The notes beneath the pieces are model-generated. The model was given only the letters and a program-made list of their open reading frames with translations, was not told where the DNA came from and ran no database searches. Both the position numbers and the translations under genes were made by a program. Source: DAIUCA01 sp964613675 (GTDB lineage: Bacteria > Pseudomonadota > Gammaproteobacteria > Competibacterales > Competibacteraceae). From it: 32,127 nucleotides of DNA. Shown piece by piece: positions 24,831 to 32,127 of the stretch; the first letter of the stretch is position 1, and every line of letters begins with the position of its first letter. Where the stretch lies: assembly GCA_964613675.1 (NCBI GenBank), contig CAZTIH010000016.1, forward strand, positions 1 through 32,127. The letters are read 5' to 3'.

Positions 24831-27053
24831 TTGAGCATTCCCCGTCGGCCTTCGGGCTTTTGGACTCACCTAGCAGCCCATCTCATTCTTTCGGGAATCA
24901 GTGCCGGGCTTTTAGGGCTAGTGGCGTTGTGGTTGTACACCGACCATCTCATCACGACACACAGCATTAAACAGCGACTGGAAAATCCGTGGTCGCTGCC
25001 GGCGCGGGTTTATGCCCGTCCTCTTGAACTTTTCGTGGGAGCTGAGGTACTGCCAGACCAGTTCGCTAGTGAACTTAAATTGCTGCAATACCAAGAAACC
25101 CCCCATCTAACGCTTCCCGGGAGCTTTCGTCGGGAAAACGATCAATTCGACATCCTGACTCGACGGTTTACCTTTTGGGACGGCCGCGAACCCGCTCGAC
25201 GTCTACGGGTTGCATTTGCTGACAATAAGGTCAGCGAACTGACGGCCTTAGATGGAACCGAGTTAGCGGCGCTCTGGCGTTTGGAACCGATAGAAATTGC
25301 GGCAATTTATCCCGACCACCTCGAAGATCGCATTTTGGTACGTCGCCAAGACATGCCCCCCGCCCTCATCGACGCCCTATTGGCAATGGAAGACCAAGCC
25401 TTTTTTCGCCATTTTGGGGTCAATCCTCGAGGGATCGCTCGGGCGGCGGTCGCGAATTATCAAGCCGGGCGCGCGGTACAGGGAGGAAGTACAATCACTC
25501 AACAGCTCGTCAAAAACCTGTTTCTCTCCAACGAACGCAGTTTTCGTCGGAAATTGGATGAAATGCTGCTGGCGCTGTACATCGACGCATTTTTCCCCAA
25601 AGAAGACATTCTCGATGCCTATCTGAACGAGGTGTACTTGGGGCAAGACGGTAGTCGTGCAATTCATGGATTTGGGCTGGCAAGTCGTTTTTACTTCAAT
25701 CGAGACATCGAATTTTTGGGGATGCACCAAATCGCATTACTAGTAGCGATGGTACGAGGCCCGATTCAATACAACCCCCGTCGTGACCCCCAAGAGGCGT
25801 TGGGCCGTCGCAATTTAGTACTCGATGTGATGGTGGAGCAGAATCTATTGAGTTCCCAAAATGCGCGTGAACTCAAAGCGTTACCCCTCGATGTGATTCA
25901 AGAAATTCCCCGACAGCAAACGCTCTACCCTGCGTTTGTCGATTTAGTGAAACGTCAGTTACGTTCTGCGTATCAAGATTCGGAGTGGGGAATTGATGGT
26001 TTGAAAATTTTCTCCACGCTCGATCCGCGCATTCAGGCCCAAGTCGAAGAATCCGTCCTGAACGCGCTGGCAGAGGTCGAAAAAAATCGCGGCTTACGGG
26101 CAAACTCTTTACAAACCGCTGCAATTTTGTCTCGTCCAGATACTGGCGAGGTCGTCGCCATCATCGGGGATCGAGAAGTCCGACGGGTTGGATTCAATCG
26201 CGCTTTGGACGCACGCCGTTCACCTGGTTCATTGCTCAAACCCGTCATTTATCTGGCAGCGTTGGAGCGTCCCGACGAGTACACCCTCACAACGCGCATT
26301 TCTGATGGCCCAATGCGATGGGGCCGTTGGTCGCCTCAAAACGCAGATCGTCGCTTTGGGGGGCCAACGCCGCTGATAGATGCGTTGGCGCGGTCGCGGA
26401 ACTTGACCGCCGTGCGAGTAGGACGAGAATTGGGTCTCGATAGCGTGATTAACATGATGAACCGCTTGGGCGTGGATCGACCTTTCCGAGCTTTTCCGGC
26501 GCTCTTGCTGGGCGGAACCTATACAACGCCGATTGAAATTGCCCAGCTCTACACGACGATGGCGAGCGGGGGTTTTAAGGCCCCGTTACGTACGATTGTC
26601 GAGGTGACCGGCCCGGATGGCGAACCGCTCGAACGCAGTAATTTCGAGACCCGTCTTCAAATGGCGACTTCATCGGGGGCCGCTTTTCTGATTACGCGGG
26701 CCATGCAACGCACCTTTGAACGAGGAACGGCGCGGTCGGCCTACCGCTATTTTGGTGACCAGCTTCGTGCAGCGGGTAAAACCGGTACGACGAGTGATTA
26801 TCGAGACAGTTGGTTTGCGGGATACACGGGCAGTTTTGTGGGGGTGATCTGGGTTGGCCGCGACGACAACCGTCCCACCCGTTTAAGCGGGGCAAATGGC
26901 GGATTGCCGTTATGGATGGCCATGATGCGCCCGTTAAAACACGAATCATTGGATCGCCCTCCACCGCCCGACATCGAAATGGTGAATCGCTGCGGTACGC
27001 AGTGGCCTTACCTCATCGGTTCAACAACACGCGCCATGGCGGGCTGCATCTAA
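24831..27053 (+). CDS. mrcB: Bifunctional penicillin-binding protein 1B
   Basis: This class A PBP polymerises and cross-links peptidoglycan. The 740-residue chain has a short cytosolic end, a transmembrane helix (about 14-37), a UB2H domain (about 50-135), and a GT51 glycosyltransferase with Glu187 in MEDQAFFRHFGV and GGSTITQQLVKNLFL. The transpeptidase has SxxK with Ser467 (PGSLLKP), SRN (522-524) and KTGT (650-653). UB2H is the docking site for the outer-membrane activator LpoB in E. coli, and identifies PBP1B over PBP1A. The start is TTG at 24831 with GGAG nine bases upstream; no other start fits the transmembrane segment. A TPR lipoprotein follows 16 bases later. Confidence 0.95.
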   Translation: MSIPRRPSGFWTHLAAHLILSGISAGLLGLVALWLYTDHLITTHSIKQRLENPWSLPARVYARPLELFVGAEVLPDQFASELKLLQYQETPHLTLPGSFRRENDQFDILTRRFTFWDGREPARRLRVAFADNKVSELTALDGTELAALWRLEPIEIAAIYPDHLEDRILVRRQDMPPALIDALLAMEDQAFFRHFGVNPRGIARAAVANYQAGRAVQGGSTITQQLVKNLFLSNERSFRRKLDEMLLALYIDAFFPKEDILDAYLNEVYLGQDGSRAIHGFGLASRFYFNRDIEFLGMHQIALLVAMVRGPIQYNPRRDPQEALGRRNLVLDVMVEQNLLSSQNARELKALPLDVIQEIPRQQTLYPAFVDLVKRQLRSAYQDSEWGIDGLKIFSTLDPRIQAQVEESVLNALAEVEKNRGLRANSLQTAAILSRPDTGEVVAIIGDREVRRVGFNRALDARRSPGSLLKPVIYLAALERPDEYTLTTRISDGPMRWGRWSPQNADRRFGGPTPLIDALARSRNLTAVRVGRELGLDSVINMMNRLGVDRPFRAFPALLLGGTYTTPIEIAQLYTTMASGGFKAPLRTIVEVTGPDGEPLERSNFETRLQMATSSGAAFLITRAMQRTFERGTARSAYRYFGDQLRAAGKTGTTSDYRDSWFAGYTGSFVGVIWVGRDDNRPTRLSGANGGLPLWMAMMRPLKHESLDRPPPPDIEMVNRCGTQWPYLIGSTTRAMAGCI

Positions 27054-27069
27054 ATTGGAGAAATTAACC

Positions 27070-27957
27070 GTGAAATCAACTACTTATTTTATTTTGGGAC
27101 TCACCTTTTTGAGTGGCTGTACCCTTGCTCCGACGCCACAGGGGGGCGCCCCGGTAGTCAATCGCAATCCCGTACCTCGATTTGATCCAAACCCACTCGC
27201 GTCACGAACGCCTCCTCAACGTCAACAACCTGTGCAACCGCGTCCTCAGCCGAGTCGCCCACCCGCAGTCGCGACCCGTCCCCCGAGCCCACCGCAAGAC
27301 ATTACGGAAGCCATTCCCTTAGCGCCCTTACCGCCTTTGGAACCGCGTAGTCGTGTAGATGCAGCGGTGGTACCACGTTTTGAAGGCCCGAGCACACCCG
27401 ATCCCTTTGGGGCACCTTTAGCGGGTCAACCCGATCCCTTTGGGGCACCTTTAGCGGGTCAACCCGATCCCTTTGAAACGCCTATAGCGACGGCTCCCTC
27501 ACCCCGAATGACCATACCTCAGCCGCCGACTACACCGCCCGATCCCTTTGAAACGCCGATAGCAACAGCCCCGCCGCCGCCCCGAATGGCCGTACCTCAG
27601 CCGCCGACCACGGACAATGTTTCGTTGAGTCGTGACGACGCAAGTCCGGCACTCAATGCCTTACTCGACGAAGCTGAACAGGCCATTGGCAACAATCAAC
27701 TCGATCGGGCGGCAGCAGCGTTGGAACGAGCCATGCGGATTGAGCCACGGAATGCGAGTTTATGGCACGATTTAGGGCAAATTCGGTTAGTGCAACGGCG
27801 TTATGATGAAGCGGAGCTTTTAGCCACTAAATCGAACACACTGGCTGGCGGGAATACGGCTTTACAGGAGCGCAATTGGCGGATGATCGCTCAGGCACGA
27901 CGGGCAAGTGGTGATGAAATGGGCGCACGAGATGCGGAACGGCAAGCGGCTTTTTGA
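27070..27957 (+). CDS. Pro-rich TPR lipoprotein, probable PBP1B activator (LpoP-like)
   Basis: The start is GTG at 27070 with GGAG nine bases upstream; the frame opens at a TTG (27055) without a site. The 295-residue chain has a lipoprotein signal (FILGLTFLSGC, Cys17; residue +2 is Thr, so no inner-membrane retention signal). A long Pro-rich disordered linker (about 20-185) contains duplicated units such as DPFGAPLAGQP. A TPR-like C-terminus follows (EAEQAIGNNQLDRAAAALERAMRIEPRNASLWHDLGQIRL ... YDEAELLA). Pseudomonas LpoP is a TPR lipoprotein that activates PBP1b from the outer membrane. Gene order with a UB2H-bearing PBP1B, architecture and linker suggest the same role here, but this is inference. 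Confidence 0.8.
   Translation: MKSTTYFILGLTFLSGCTLAPTPQGGAPVVNRNPVPRFDPNPLASRTPPQRQQPVQPRPQPSRPPAVATRPPSPPQDITEAIPLAPLPPLEPRSRVDAAVVPRFEGPSTPDPFGAPLAGQPDPFGAPLAGQPDPFETPIATAPSPRMTIPQPPTTPPDPFETPIATAPPPPRMAVPQPPTTDNVSLSRDDASPALNALLDEAEQAIGNNQLDRAAAALERAMRIEPRNASLWHDLGQIRLVQRRYDEAELLATKSNTLAGGNTALQERNWRMIAQARRASGDEMGARDAERQAAF
27397..27475 (+). repeat. Tandem 33-bp repeat in the lipoprotein linker
   Basis: Units at 27397-27429 and 27430-27462 are identical, and a third copy begins at 27463 but diverges after 13 bases. Each unit encodes PDPFGAPLAGQ. The length is a multiple of three, so gain or loss keeps the frame. Confidence 0.95.
27466..27612 (+). repeat. Imperfect 75-bp duplication in the lipoprotein linker
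   Basis: The unit from 27466 and the one from 27541 both encode DPFETPIATAP, then a short Pro/Arg-Met segment and PQPPTT. They share a perfect 17-base start (27466-27482 and 27541-27557) and differ by scattered changes afterwards. Their start overlaps the partial third copy of the 33-bp unit, so the linker grew by nested duplications. Confidence 0.85.
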
Positions 27958-27965
27958 ACCCGTCT

Positions 27966-30344
27966 TCACCTAGGTTTTTGGAAAGGCCCACCCCCGGTCA
28001 ATTCCACATCGACGGGCACGGTATCGAGCAACTCGCGCATACGTTGGGCGAGTTCGCCGATGTCGTAGGGTTTTCGGAGTATGGGCACGCCCAAACCATC
28101 GGTTTGCCACGAAATGTCTTCTTGGGTAAATCCCGTCGTCAGTAAAACGCGCACTTCAGGCCGACAAACCCGCACCCAATCCGCCAATTGTCGCCCACTC
28201 ATCCCTCCTGGCATCACGATGTCGCTAAACACCACTTCGATTTGACTATCCTGGGATAACAGACTCATCGCCTCAATCGCGTTGCTGGCCTGCAATACCT
28301 GATACCCCAACTGTTCTAGCGCCCGCACCGCAACGCGCCGCACCGTTTCTTTGTCTTCTACAACTAAGATACATTCCTGTCCCCGCAACAATCGCGGTGA
28401 AGTTTCGGCCTGCGGAACGCCACTCTCTGACTCCCCAACCTGTTCAGCAGCCGGCAAATAAAGCTCAATTCGGGTGCCTTTATGCAACTGACTGGTCAAG
28501 CGCAACGCGCCTCCCGATTGCTCGGCAAAGGCGTAGGCGGAGCTCAAGCCTAACCCCGACCCTTTTCCGCCTTTTGTCGAGAAAAATGGATCACAAGCAT
28601 GGGTCAATACTTCGGGACTCATCCCTACTCCAGTATCGACGACCGCCAAGCAAATGTAATGACCAACTGCCAAACGGGGATCGGCGGCATGTTCGGCCTT
28701 AGTAATGGAAACGAGTTGAATGTCAAAAAGTAAGGAACCTCCGTGAGGCATGGCATGGTTAGCATTGATAGATAGATTGAGGAGGGTATTTTCCAGTAAA
28801 CTCATGTCCCCCCACAGCGCTAATCCTTCACCACACCGCCAGCGAACCTCAATATTTTCCGGTAAGGTTCTTCTGACCATTCGGGTAAATCGTTCGAGAA
28901 AAGGAATAAGATCGAGTCGTTCGCGACGAATAGGTTGTTTACGGGCAAAAGTAAGGAGACGGCGTGTAAGCTCTACGCCATCCTGACCAGCGGAACGCGC
29001 CTCCTCAATAAGCGTTTGAAGTTCCGTATTATTGGGAATATCCCCGATTTCCAGCTCCAACAAGGCGAGATTTCCCAAAATAACGGTTAGCAAATTATTG
29101 AAATCGTGGGCAATCCCGCCGCTCAACTGTCCAACCGTTTCGAGTTTTTGTTGCTGAACCTTGCGGGATTCCTGTTCTAAACGGTCGTGAATGTTGCGAA
29201 AAACAACCACGGCTCCCAACTGCACATGGTCTCGCACCATCGGGTAAGCGCGGTATTCCACGGGAAATGTCGTCCCGTCTTTGCGATAAAAATGGGCGTG
29301 ATCCTGACGGCGGGGCATGACAAGTTTTGAGGTAGGGCCATCGTCTAGCAGTTTTTCCTGTGGTGACTCAGCAAATAGCCCCCCTAACACGAGAATGTCC
29401 ATCAGTTGCCCAGCCAGTTCATCCGCATTGTCGTAGCCCAATAGCCGTGCTGCCGCTGGGTTGCAAAACGAACATCGGCCATCTGAATCCACGCCGTACA
29501 ACCCATCCTCAATGCTCGACAAAATTAAACGTTGTTTTGCATCAATGAGTTGCAGACGATCATGGCTTTGAGAAACTTCATCCAAAGCCCGAGACAAATC
29601 ATTAGTGCGTTGCGCGACGAGGGATTCGAGTTCATCGCTGAGTTGTTGCGACCGTCGGAGCTGCAAAAACGAGATTGCCAACAGCAACAAAGTACACATC
29701 ACCCCCATAATTAGCGTGAATTGGGCTTGGTGATATAAAGCAATATCGCGAGTTTGTCTGTCCTGGGCAGCCTTCCCGAAATGGGCGATGGCTTCCGTCG
29801 TCAGATGTCGCCAAATTTGCTCCAAACTCGAAAAGTTCTCGTGAATTTCCGTAATCGATCTCGTCTGTCCCGCGATGAGATCTTTTAGCTGCATTTCAAG
29901 CAATTCAAGCTTCTGAGCCGCCAGATCAAGTCGCTCTACGGTACTGGGGACGGTGCGAAGTTGAATCCCCACGGATCCGTTCTGCCGCAACATGTCAACC
30001 ACCGCGATCAAACCATCAAAACGGTGCATAACCTCTTGCCCAAGATGCGGGGTCGGATCCTGTTCAAACCGATAGGTAGCTAGACGCAACCGCAATGTGT
30101 CGGTCTGCAAACGTTGTGCATACCAGTTCGGACTTGGCAACGCATTGTCTTGAACCTGTTCGTGGAGTTGCCATAGGGTGGACAGCAGGGTGATCGCCAT
30201 AACCACTGAAATAGCCCCCAATACCCAACGCGCACCGTCGTAACATAACAATCGCCATAGCGCTTGGATTTCTAGGTGCTTGAAAAAAGCCATAATGCGA
30301 CTCTCAAGGGGAGGTACGGGCAGGGATGGGAAGCGCAATGACAT
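27966..30344 (-). CDS. Membrane hybrid histidine kinase (PAS-HisKA-HATPase-REC)
   Basis: The 792-residue chain has transmembrane helices at about 40-60 and 207-228 with a periplasmic helical sensor between. A coiled coil (about 232-268), a PAS domain (about 270-390, SSIEDGLYGVDSDGR ... FRKDG-like TTFPVEYR) and a histidine kinase core follow. His413 lies in GGIAHDFNNLL, the ATPase has NLSINANHAM, DTGVGM and KGSGLGLS. The C-terminal receiver has Asp708 in VVFSDIVMP and Lys in LRKPYD. The ATG at 30344 overlaps the previous stop by one base (TAATG), so translation is coupled; the ATG at 30293 is an alternative. No DNA-binding regulator is next to it. Confidence 0.92.
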   Translation of the reverse strand: MSLRFPSLPVPPLESRIMAFFKHLEIQALWRLLCYDGARWVLGAISVVMAITLLSTLWQLHEQVQDNALPSPNWYAQRLQTDTLRLRLATYRFEQDPTPHLGQEVMHRFDGLIAVVDMLRQNGSVGIQLRTVPSTVERLDLAAQKLELLEMQLKDLIAGQTRSITEIHENFSSLEQIWRHLTTEAIAHFGKAAQDRQTRDIALYHQAQFTLIMGVMCTLLLLAISFLQLRRSQQLSDELESLVAQRTNDLSRALDEVSQSHDRLQLIDAKQRLILSSIEDGLYGVDSDGRCSFCNPAAARLLGYDNADELAGQLMDILVLGGLFAESPQEKLLDDGPTSKLVMPRRQDHAHFYRKDGTTFPVEYRAYPMVRDHVQLGAVVVFRNIHDRLEQESRKVQQQKLETVGQLSGGIAHDFNNLLTVILGNLALLELEIGDIPNNTELQTLIEEARSAGQDGVELTRRLLTFARKQPIRRERLDLIPFLERFTRMVRRTLPENIEVRWRCGEGLALWGDMSLLENTLLNLSINANHAMPHGGSLLFDIQLVSITKAEHAADPRLAVGHYICLAVVDTGVGMSPEVLTHACDPFFSTKGGKGSGLGLSSAYAFAEQSGGALRLTSQLHKGTRIELYLPAAEQVGESESGVPQAETSPRLLRGQECILVVEDKETVRRVAVRALEQLGYQVLQASNAIEAMSLLSQDSQIEVVFSDIVMPGGMSGRQLADWVRVCRPEVRVLLTTGFTQEDISWQTDGLGVPILRKPYDIGELAQRMRELLDTVPVDVELTGGGPFQKPR

Positions 30345-30823
30345 TATTCCACGACAATTTCACAGGTTTGCCAGACCGAGCGAGCATAATACAAGTCCAC
30401 ATGAAGGCTTGGAAAATCAGTCCAAGGGTAAACCACCCACAACGGCCCCAGCTCACGCCCACTCAGCCATTTCTCTTGGCGTTTAAGGGCTAAAATAATC
30501 GGGTAGTTATTCAAATCAGTTTTTGGAATAAATATGCTGTAATCGTTAAAGGCTTTAACCCAAATACGTTCCCCAATAACGACATTTAGACCGTCGAGCA
30601 AACTCTTGAGTGTAGGCCCACTAAATCGCTGAATTCCCTCCGTCCACGGGGTATCGGTATTCAACACATGTTGTGGAAATTCGGTGGCTAACTGCTCGCG
30701 TTCGAGACGGCGCACGATTTCTCCCCCTTGACGCACAGTGAGTTGGTAGGGCGTTTCGCATCCCCACCCCAAGCTGCCCACCGCCAAAACCCCCAGTATT
30801 ACTCCTAAAAGCCAGTTAAACAT
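30344..30823 (-). CDS. Small periplasmic protein with molybdopterin-oxidoreductase-like domain
   Basis: This 159-residue protein has an N-terminal signal segment (about 1-21; the Cys at about 22 is in a poor lipobox, GWGC). It matches the sulfite-oxidase-like (Oxidored_molyb) fold: TPWTEGIQRFSGPTLKSLLDGL, VKAFNDYSIFIP, ALKRQEKWLSGRELGPLWVVYPW. The cysteine that holds molybdenum in true enzymes is not seen; the TPWTEG position has no Cys. The likely role is ligand or cofactor sensing for the coupled hybrid kinase, not catalysis. A strong AGGAGG eight bases before the ATG supports the start. It overlaps the kinase by one base. Confidence 0.8.
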   Translation of the reverse strand: MFNWLLGVILGVLAVGSLGWGCETPYQLTVRQGGEIVRRLEREQLATEFPQHVLNTDTPWTEGIQRFSGPTLKSLLDGLNVVIGERIWVKAFNDYSIFIPKTDLNNYPIILALKRQEKWLSGRELGPLWVVYPWTDFPSLHVDLYYARSVWQTCEIVVE

Positions 30824-30850
30824 TCGAGATTCCTCCTTCAGAAATCCGTT

Positions 30851-31723
30851 TTAGAGCTGTTGAGACGACGCACTTGACGGTTGTAATCGTTGATAAAGCG
30901 ACAGCACTTTTTGGACATACGCTTGGGTTTCCGGATAGGGCGGGATGCCGTTAAATCGCTGGACAGCCCCCTCCCCCGCATTATAACCCGCGAGGACAAG
31001 TGACCAATCACCGTTAAAGCGCCGATTTAACCACCGCAAATACGCCATACCTCCACGCAAATTTTGTTCGACATCCCAAGGGTCATTGACGCCAAATCGC
31101 GTAGCTGTATCGGGGATCAGTTGCATCAAGCCTTGGGCATTTTTGGGGGACAACGCATCGACGCGAAAATTCGATTCGATCTGAATTAATGCTAACACTA
31201 ATTGGGGATCTAATCCGTAAATGGGCGCTAATTCAATGACCTTGGCACGAATGTGTGCGGGCGCAACTTGTACCGCTACTCGCGTTCTAGCCACGGTTGG
31301 CGCGGGTTGCGGGCGTGGAGTGGGGAGGGGAATAACTTGTGTGCCTGTGGGACAATTCGCCCGTGCTACAGGACGAACCCCACGCAATGCCCGTAACGCA
31401 GCGGTCGCATGGGGATGTCCTCGCCGCTCGGCCATCGCAAACCAAGTCGCGGCCTGTGGGGGCTGGCGTTGGGGGGGCGACATCAACCATTGCCCCATTT
31501 CATACTGCGCCGGTGCATAGCCTCGCAAAGCAGCGGTACACAACAATTGCCAAGCCCTTTGGCGATCTCGCTCGACGCCATTACCCGAACGGTAATGTTT
31601 TGCCCATTCGGTTTGGGTTGTTGGATTACTGCTAAACAGCAATTCTTGCCAATCGGGCGGCGCGGCGGTTGCCATTGACATTCCCATCACCCCCACAAAA
31701 ACACTAAAAAATAGCTTCATCAC
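30851..31723 (-). CDS. Lytic transglycosylase with Sel1-like N-terminus (SLT domain)
   Basis: The 290-residue chain has a signal peptide (about 1-20), Sel1/TPR-like helical repeats (about 35-115: HYRSGNGVERDRQRAWQLLCTAALRGYAPAQYEMGQWL), a Pro-rich linker (about 130-145) and an SLT goose-type lysozyme domain. The catalytic Glu lies in LIQIESNF, with the family landmarks AQGLMQLIP and AGYNAGEGAV. It should cleave the MurNAc-GlcNAc bond to give 1,6-anhydro ends. It is the first gene of a minus-strand run with the small periplasmic protein and the hybrid kinase, 27 bases upstream of the former. Confidence 0.92.
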   Translation of the reverse strand: MMKLFFSVFVGVMGMSMATAAPPDWQELLFSSNPTTQTEWAKHYRSGNGVERDRQRAWQLLCTAALRGYAPAQYEMGQWLMSPPQRQPPQAATWFAMAERRGHPHATAALRALRGVRPVARANCPTGTQVIPLPTPRPQPAPTVARTRVAVQVAPAHIRAKVIELAPIYGLDPQLVLALIQIESNFRVDALSPKNAQGLMQLIPDTATRFGVNDPWDVEQNLRGGMAYLRWLNRRFNGDWSLVLAGYNAGEGAVQRFNGIPPYPETQAYVQKVLSLYQRLQPSSASSQQL

Positions 31724-31794
31724 CGCTCACTCGTAGATAGTTAACGCATCCCGATTTCGGGGAATTCCGAACCAACCAGGATCCAACATTCACC

Positions 31795-32127
31795 ATGCAA
31801 ACTGCGCTTGTCGTCGATGCGGTCTGTGATTTGCCCCCGGATTATTGCCGAAGCCAATCGCTCTTTACGCTGCCCGTGACCCTACTTACCGAACATGACC
31901 AGTTCGACGATACCCGTGAATTGGAATTTACGCGGGTATTTTACGAACAGTTTCTGGAAAACAGCGATATTCCCTTGGGAAGCATGTCGTGGGACGGTAC
32001 CCGTTTAGGGGCGTGGTTACTTCAGAACTGCGTGACGAAAGCCGATCGCGTGGTGATGTTGACGGTTTCCCAAACTTACAGCGACCTTTTCGCGAACGCT
32101 AAACAAACGGTGCAGATGGTGCGCAGC
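31795..32127 (+). CDS. DegV family protein, N-terminal part (3' end outside window)
   Basis: An open frame runs from the ATG at 31795 to the window edge, 111 codons without a stop. It starts MQTALVVDAVCDLPPDYCRS and continues with LFTLPVTLLTEHDQFDDTRELEFTRVFYEQF, which follows the DegV pattern (V-D-x-x-x-DLP, then I-x-V-x-P-L-x-V, then a D near the fatty-acid site). The later SQTYSDLFANAK fits the S-x-T/S-Y helix. DegV proteins bind fatty acids; some feed fatty acid kinases in Gram-positive bacteria, but the role in Gram-negative bacteria is unclear. It is divergent from the transglycosylase gene, 71 bases apart. Confidence 0.8.
   Translation, partial: MQTALVVDAVCDLPPDYCRSQSLFTLPVTLLTEHDQFDDTRELEFTRVFYEQFLENSDIPLGSMSWDGTRLGAWLLQNCVTKADRVVMLTVSQTYSDLFANAKQTVQMVRS

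Noticed and set aside
31750..31761. Small hairpin CCCGATTTCGGG before the DegV gene
   Set aside because: Five-base stem with a two-base loop, which is sterically poor, and no T run; likely chance.
1..32127. tRNA, rRNA, CRISPR, insertion sequence, integrase or phage genes
   Set aside because: No cloverleaf, rRNA stretch, spaced repeats, transposase or integrase motif was seen on either strand; computational scanning (tRNAscan, CRISPR finder) could confirm.

Overview
The window looks like a core-genome stretch of a gammaproteobacterium. The evidence is the cluster lptD-surA-rsmA-apaG-apaH-folA, the cluster rhodanese(yibN-like)-grxC-secB-gpsA, lipopolysaccharide core genes (waaC, waaG), a four-cysteine LptD, a UB2H-type PBP1b, the retraction ATPase PilU and SthA. 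Genus cannot be fixed from sequence alone. An aerobic-type CobT, a lone phosphonoacetaldehyde hydrolase and no pdxA between surA and rsmA point away from enterics. No tRNA, rRNA, CRISPR array, insertion sequence or prophage gene was seen. No stretch longer than 300 bases lacks a gene.

Layout. 1-311: the 3' end of a sensor histidine kinase. 382-1317: an HDOD signalling protein (- strand) with its own terminator. 1534-1836: a DUF503 protein. 1850-5622 (- strand): waaG, phnX and cobT in one direction. 5621-6631: waaC, whose start codon interlocks with that of waaG. 6620-12523 (- strand): folA, apaH, apaG, rsmA, surA and lptD, i.e. outer-membrane assembly, ribosome maturation and nucleotide housekeeping, read as lptD to folA with 4-base overlap to few-base gaps. 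12602-13141: rsmD, divergent from ftsY. 13196-18162 (+): ftsY, an EVE-like/PD-(D/E)XK nuclease-like gene, a NYN-plus-cold-shock-domain gene and the tail-specific protease prc. 18240-19529 (-): a second S41 protease, convergent with prc across a bidirectional terminator. 19653-21933 (+): rhodanese, grxC, secB, gpsA (redox, protein export, phospholipid precursor). 21954-24631 (-): sthA then pilU. 24831-27957 (+): PBP1b and a TPR lipoprotein that resembles its outer-membrane activator. 27966-31723 (-): a lytic transglycosylase, a small periplasmic protein with a molybdopterin-oxidoreductase-like fold, and a hybrid histidine kinase. 31795-end: the start of a DegV-family protein.

Two runs of ten N interrupt genes. 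Neither gene appears to be truly broken. In lptD the gap plus about 95 bases of unrelated sequence, which on the + strand encodes a piece of an Hsp70-family protein, lies between two copies of the hexamer ACGATC. Removing it restores the LptD frame exactly. In prc the frame is restored if the gap is really two bases.

The least explained genes are the pair between ftsY and prc (a predicted nuclease with a PUA/EVE-like front end, and a predicted RNase fused to a cold shock domain). The sensor pair at 27966-30823 and the PBP1b-lipoprotein pair are the next most useful functional predictions.
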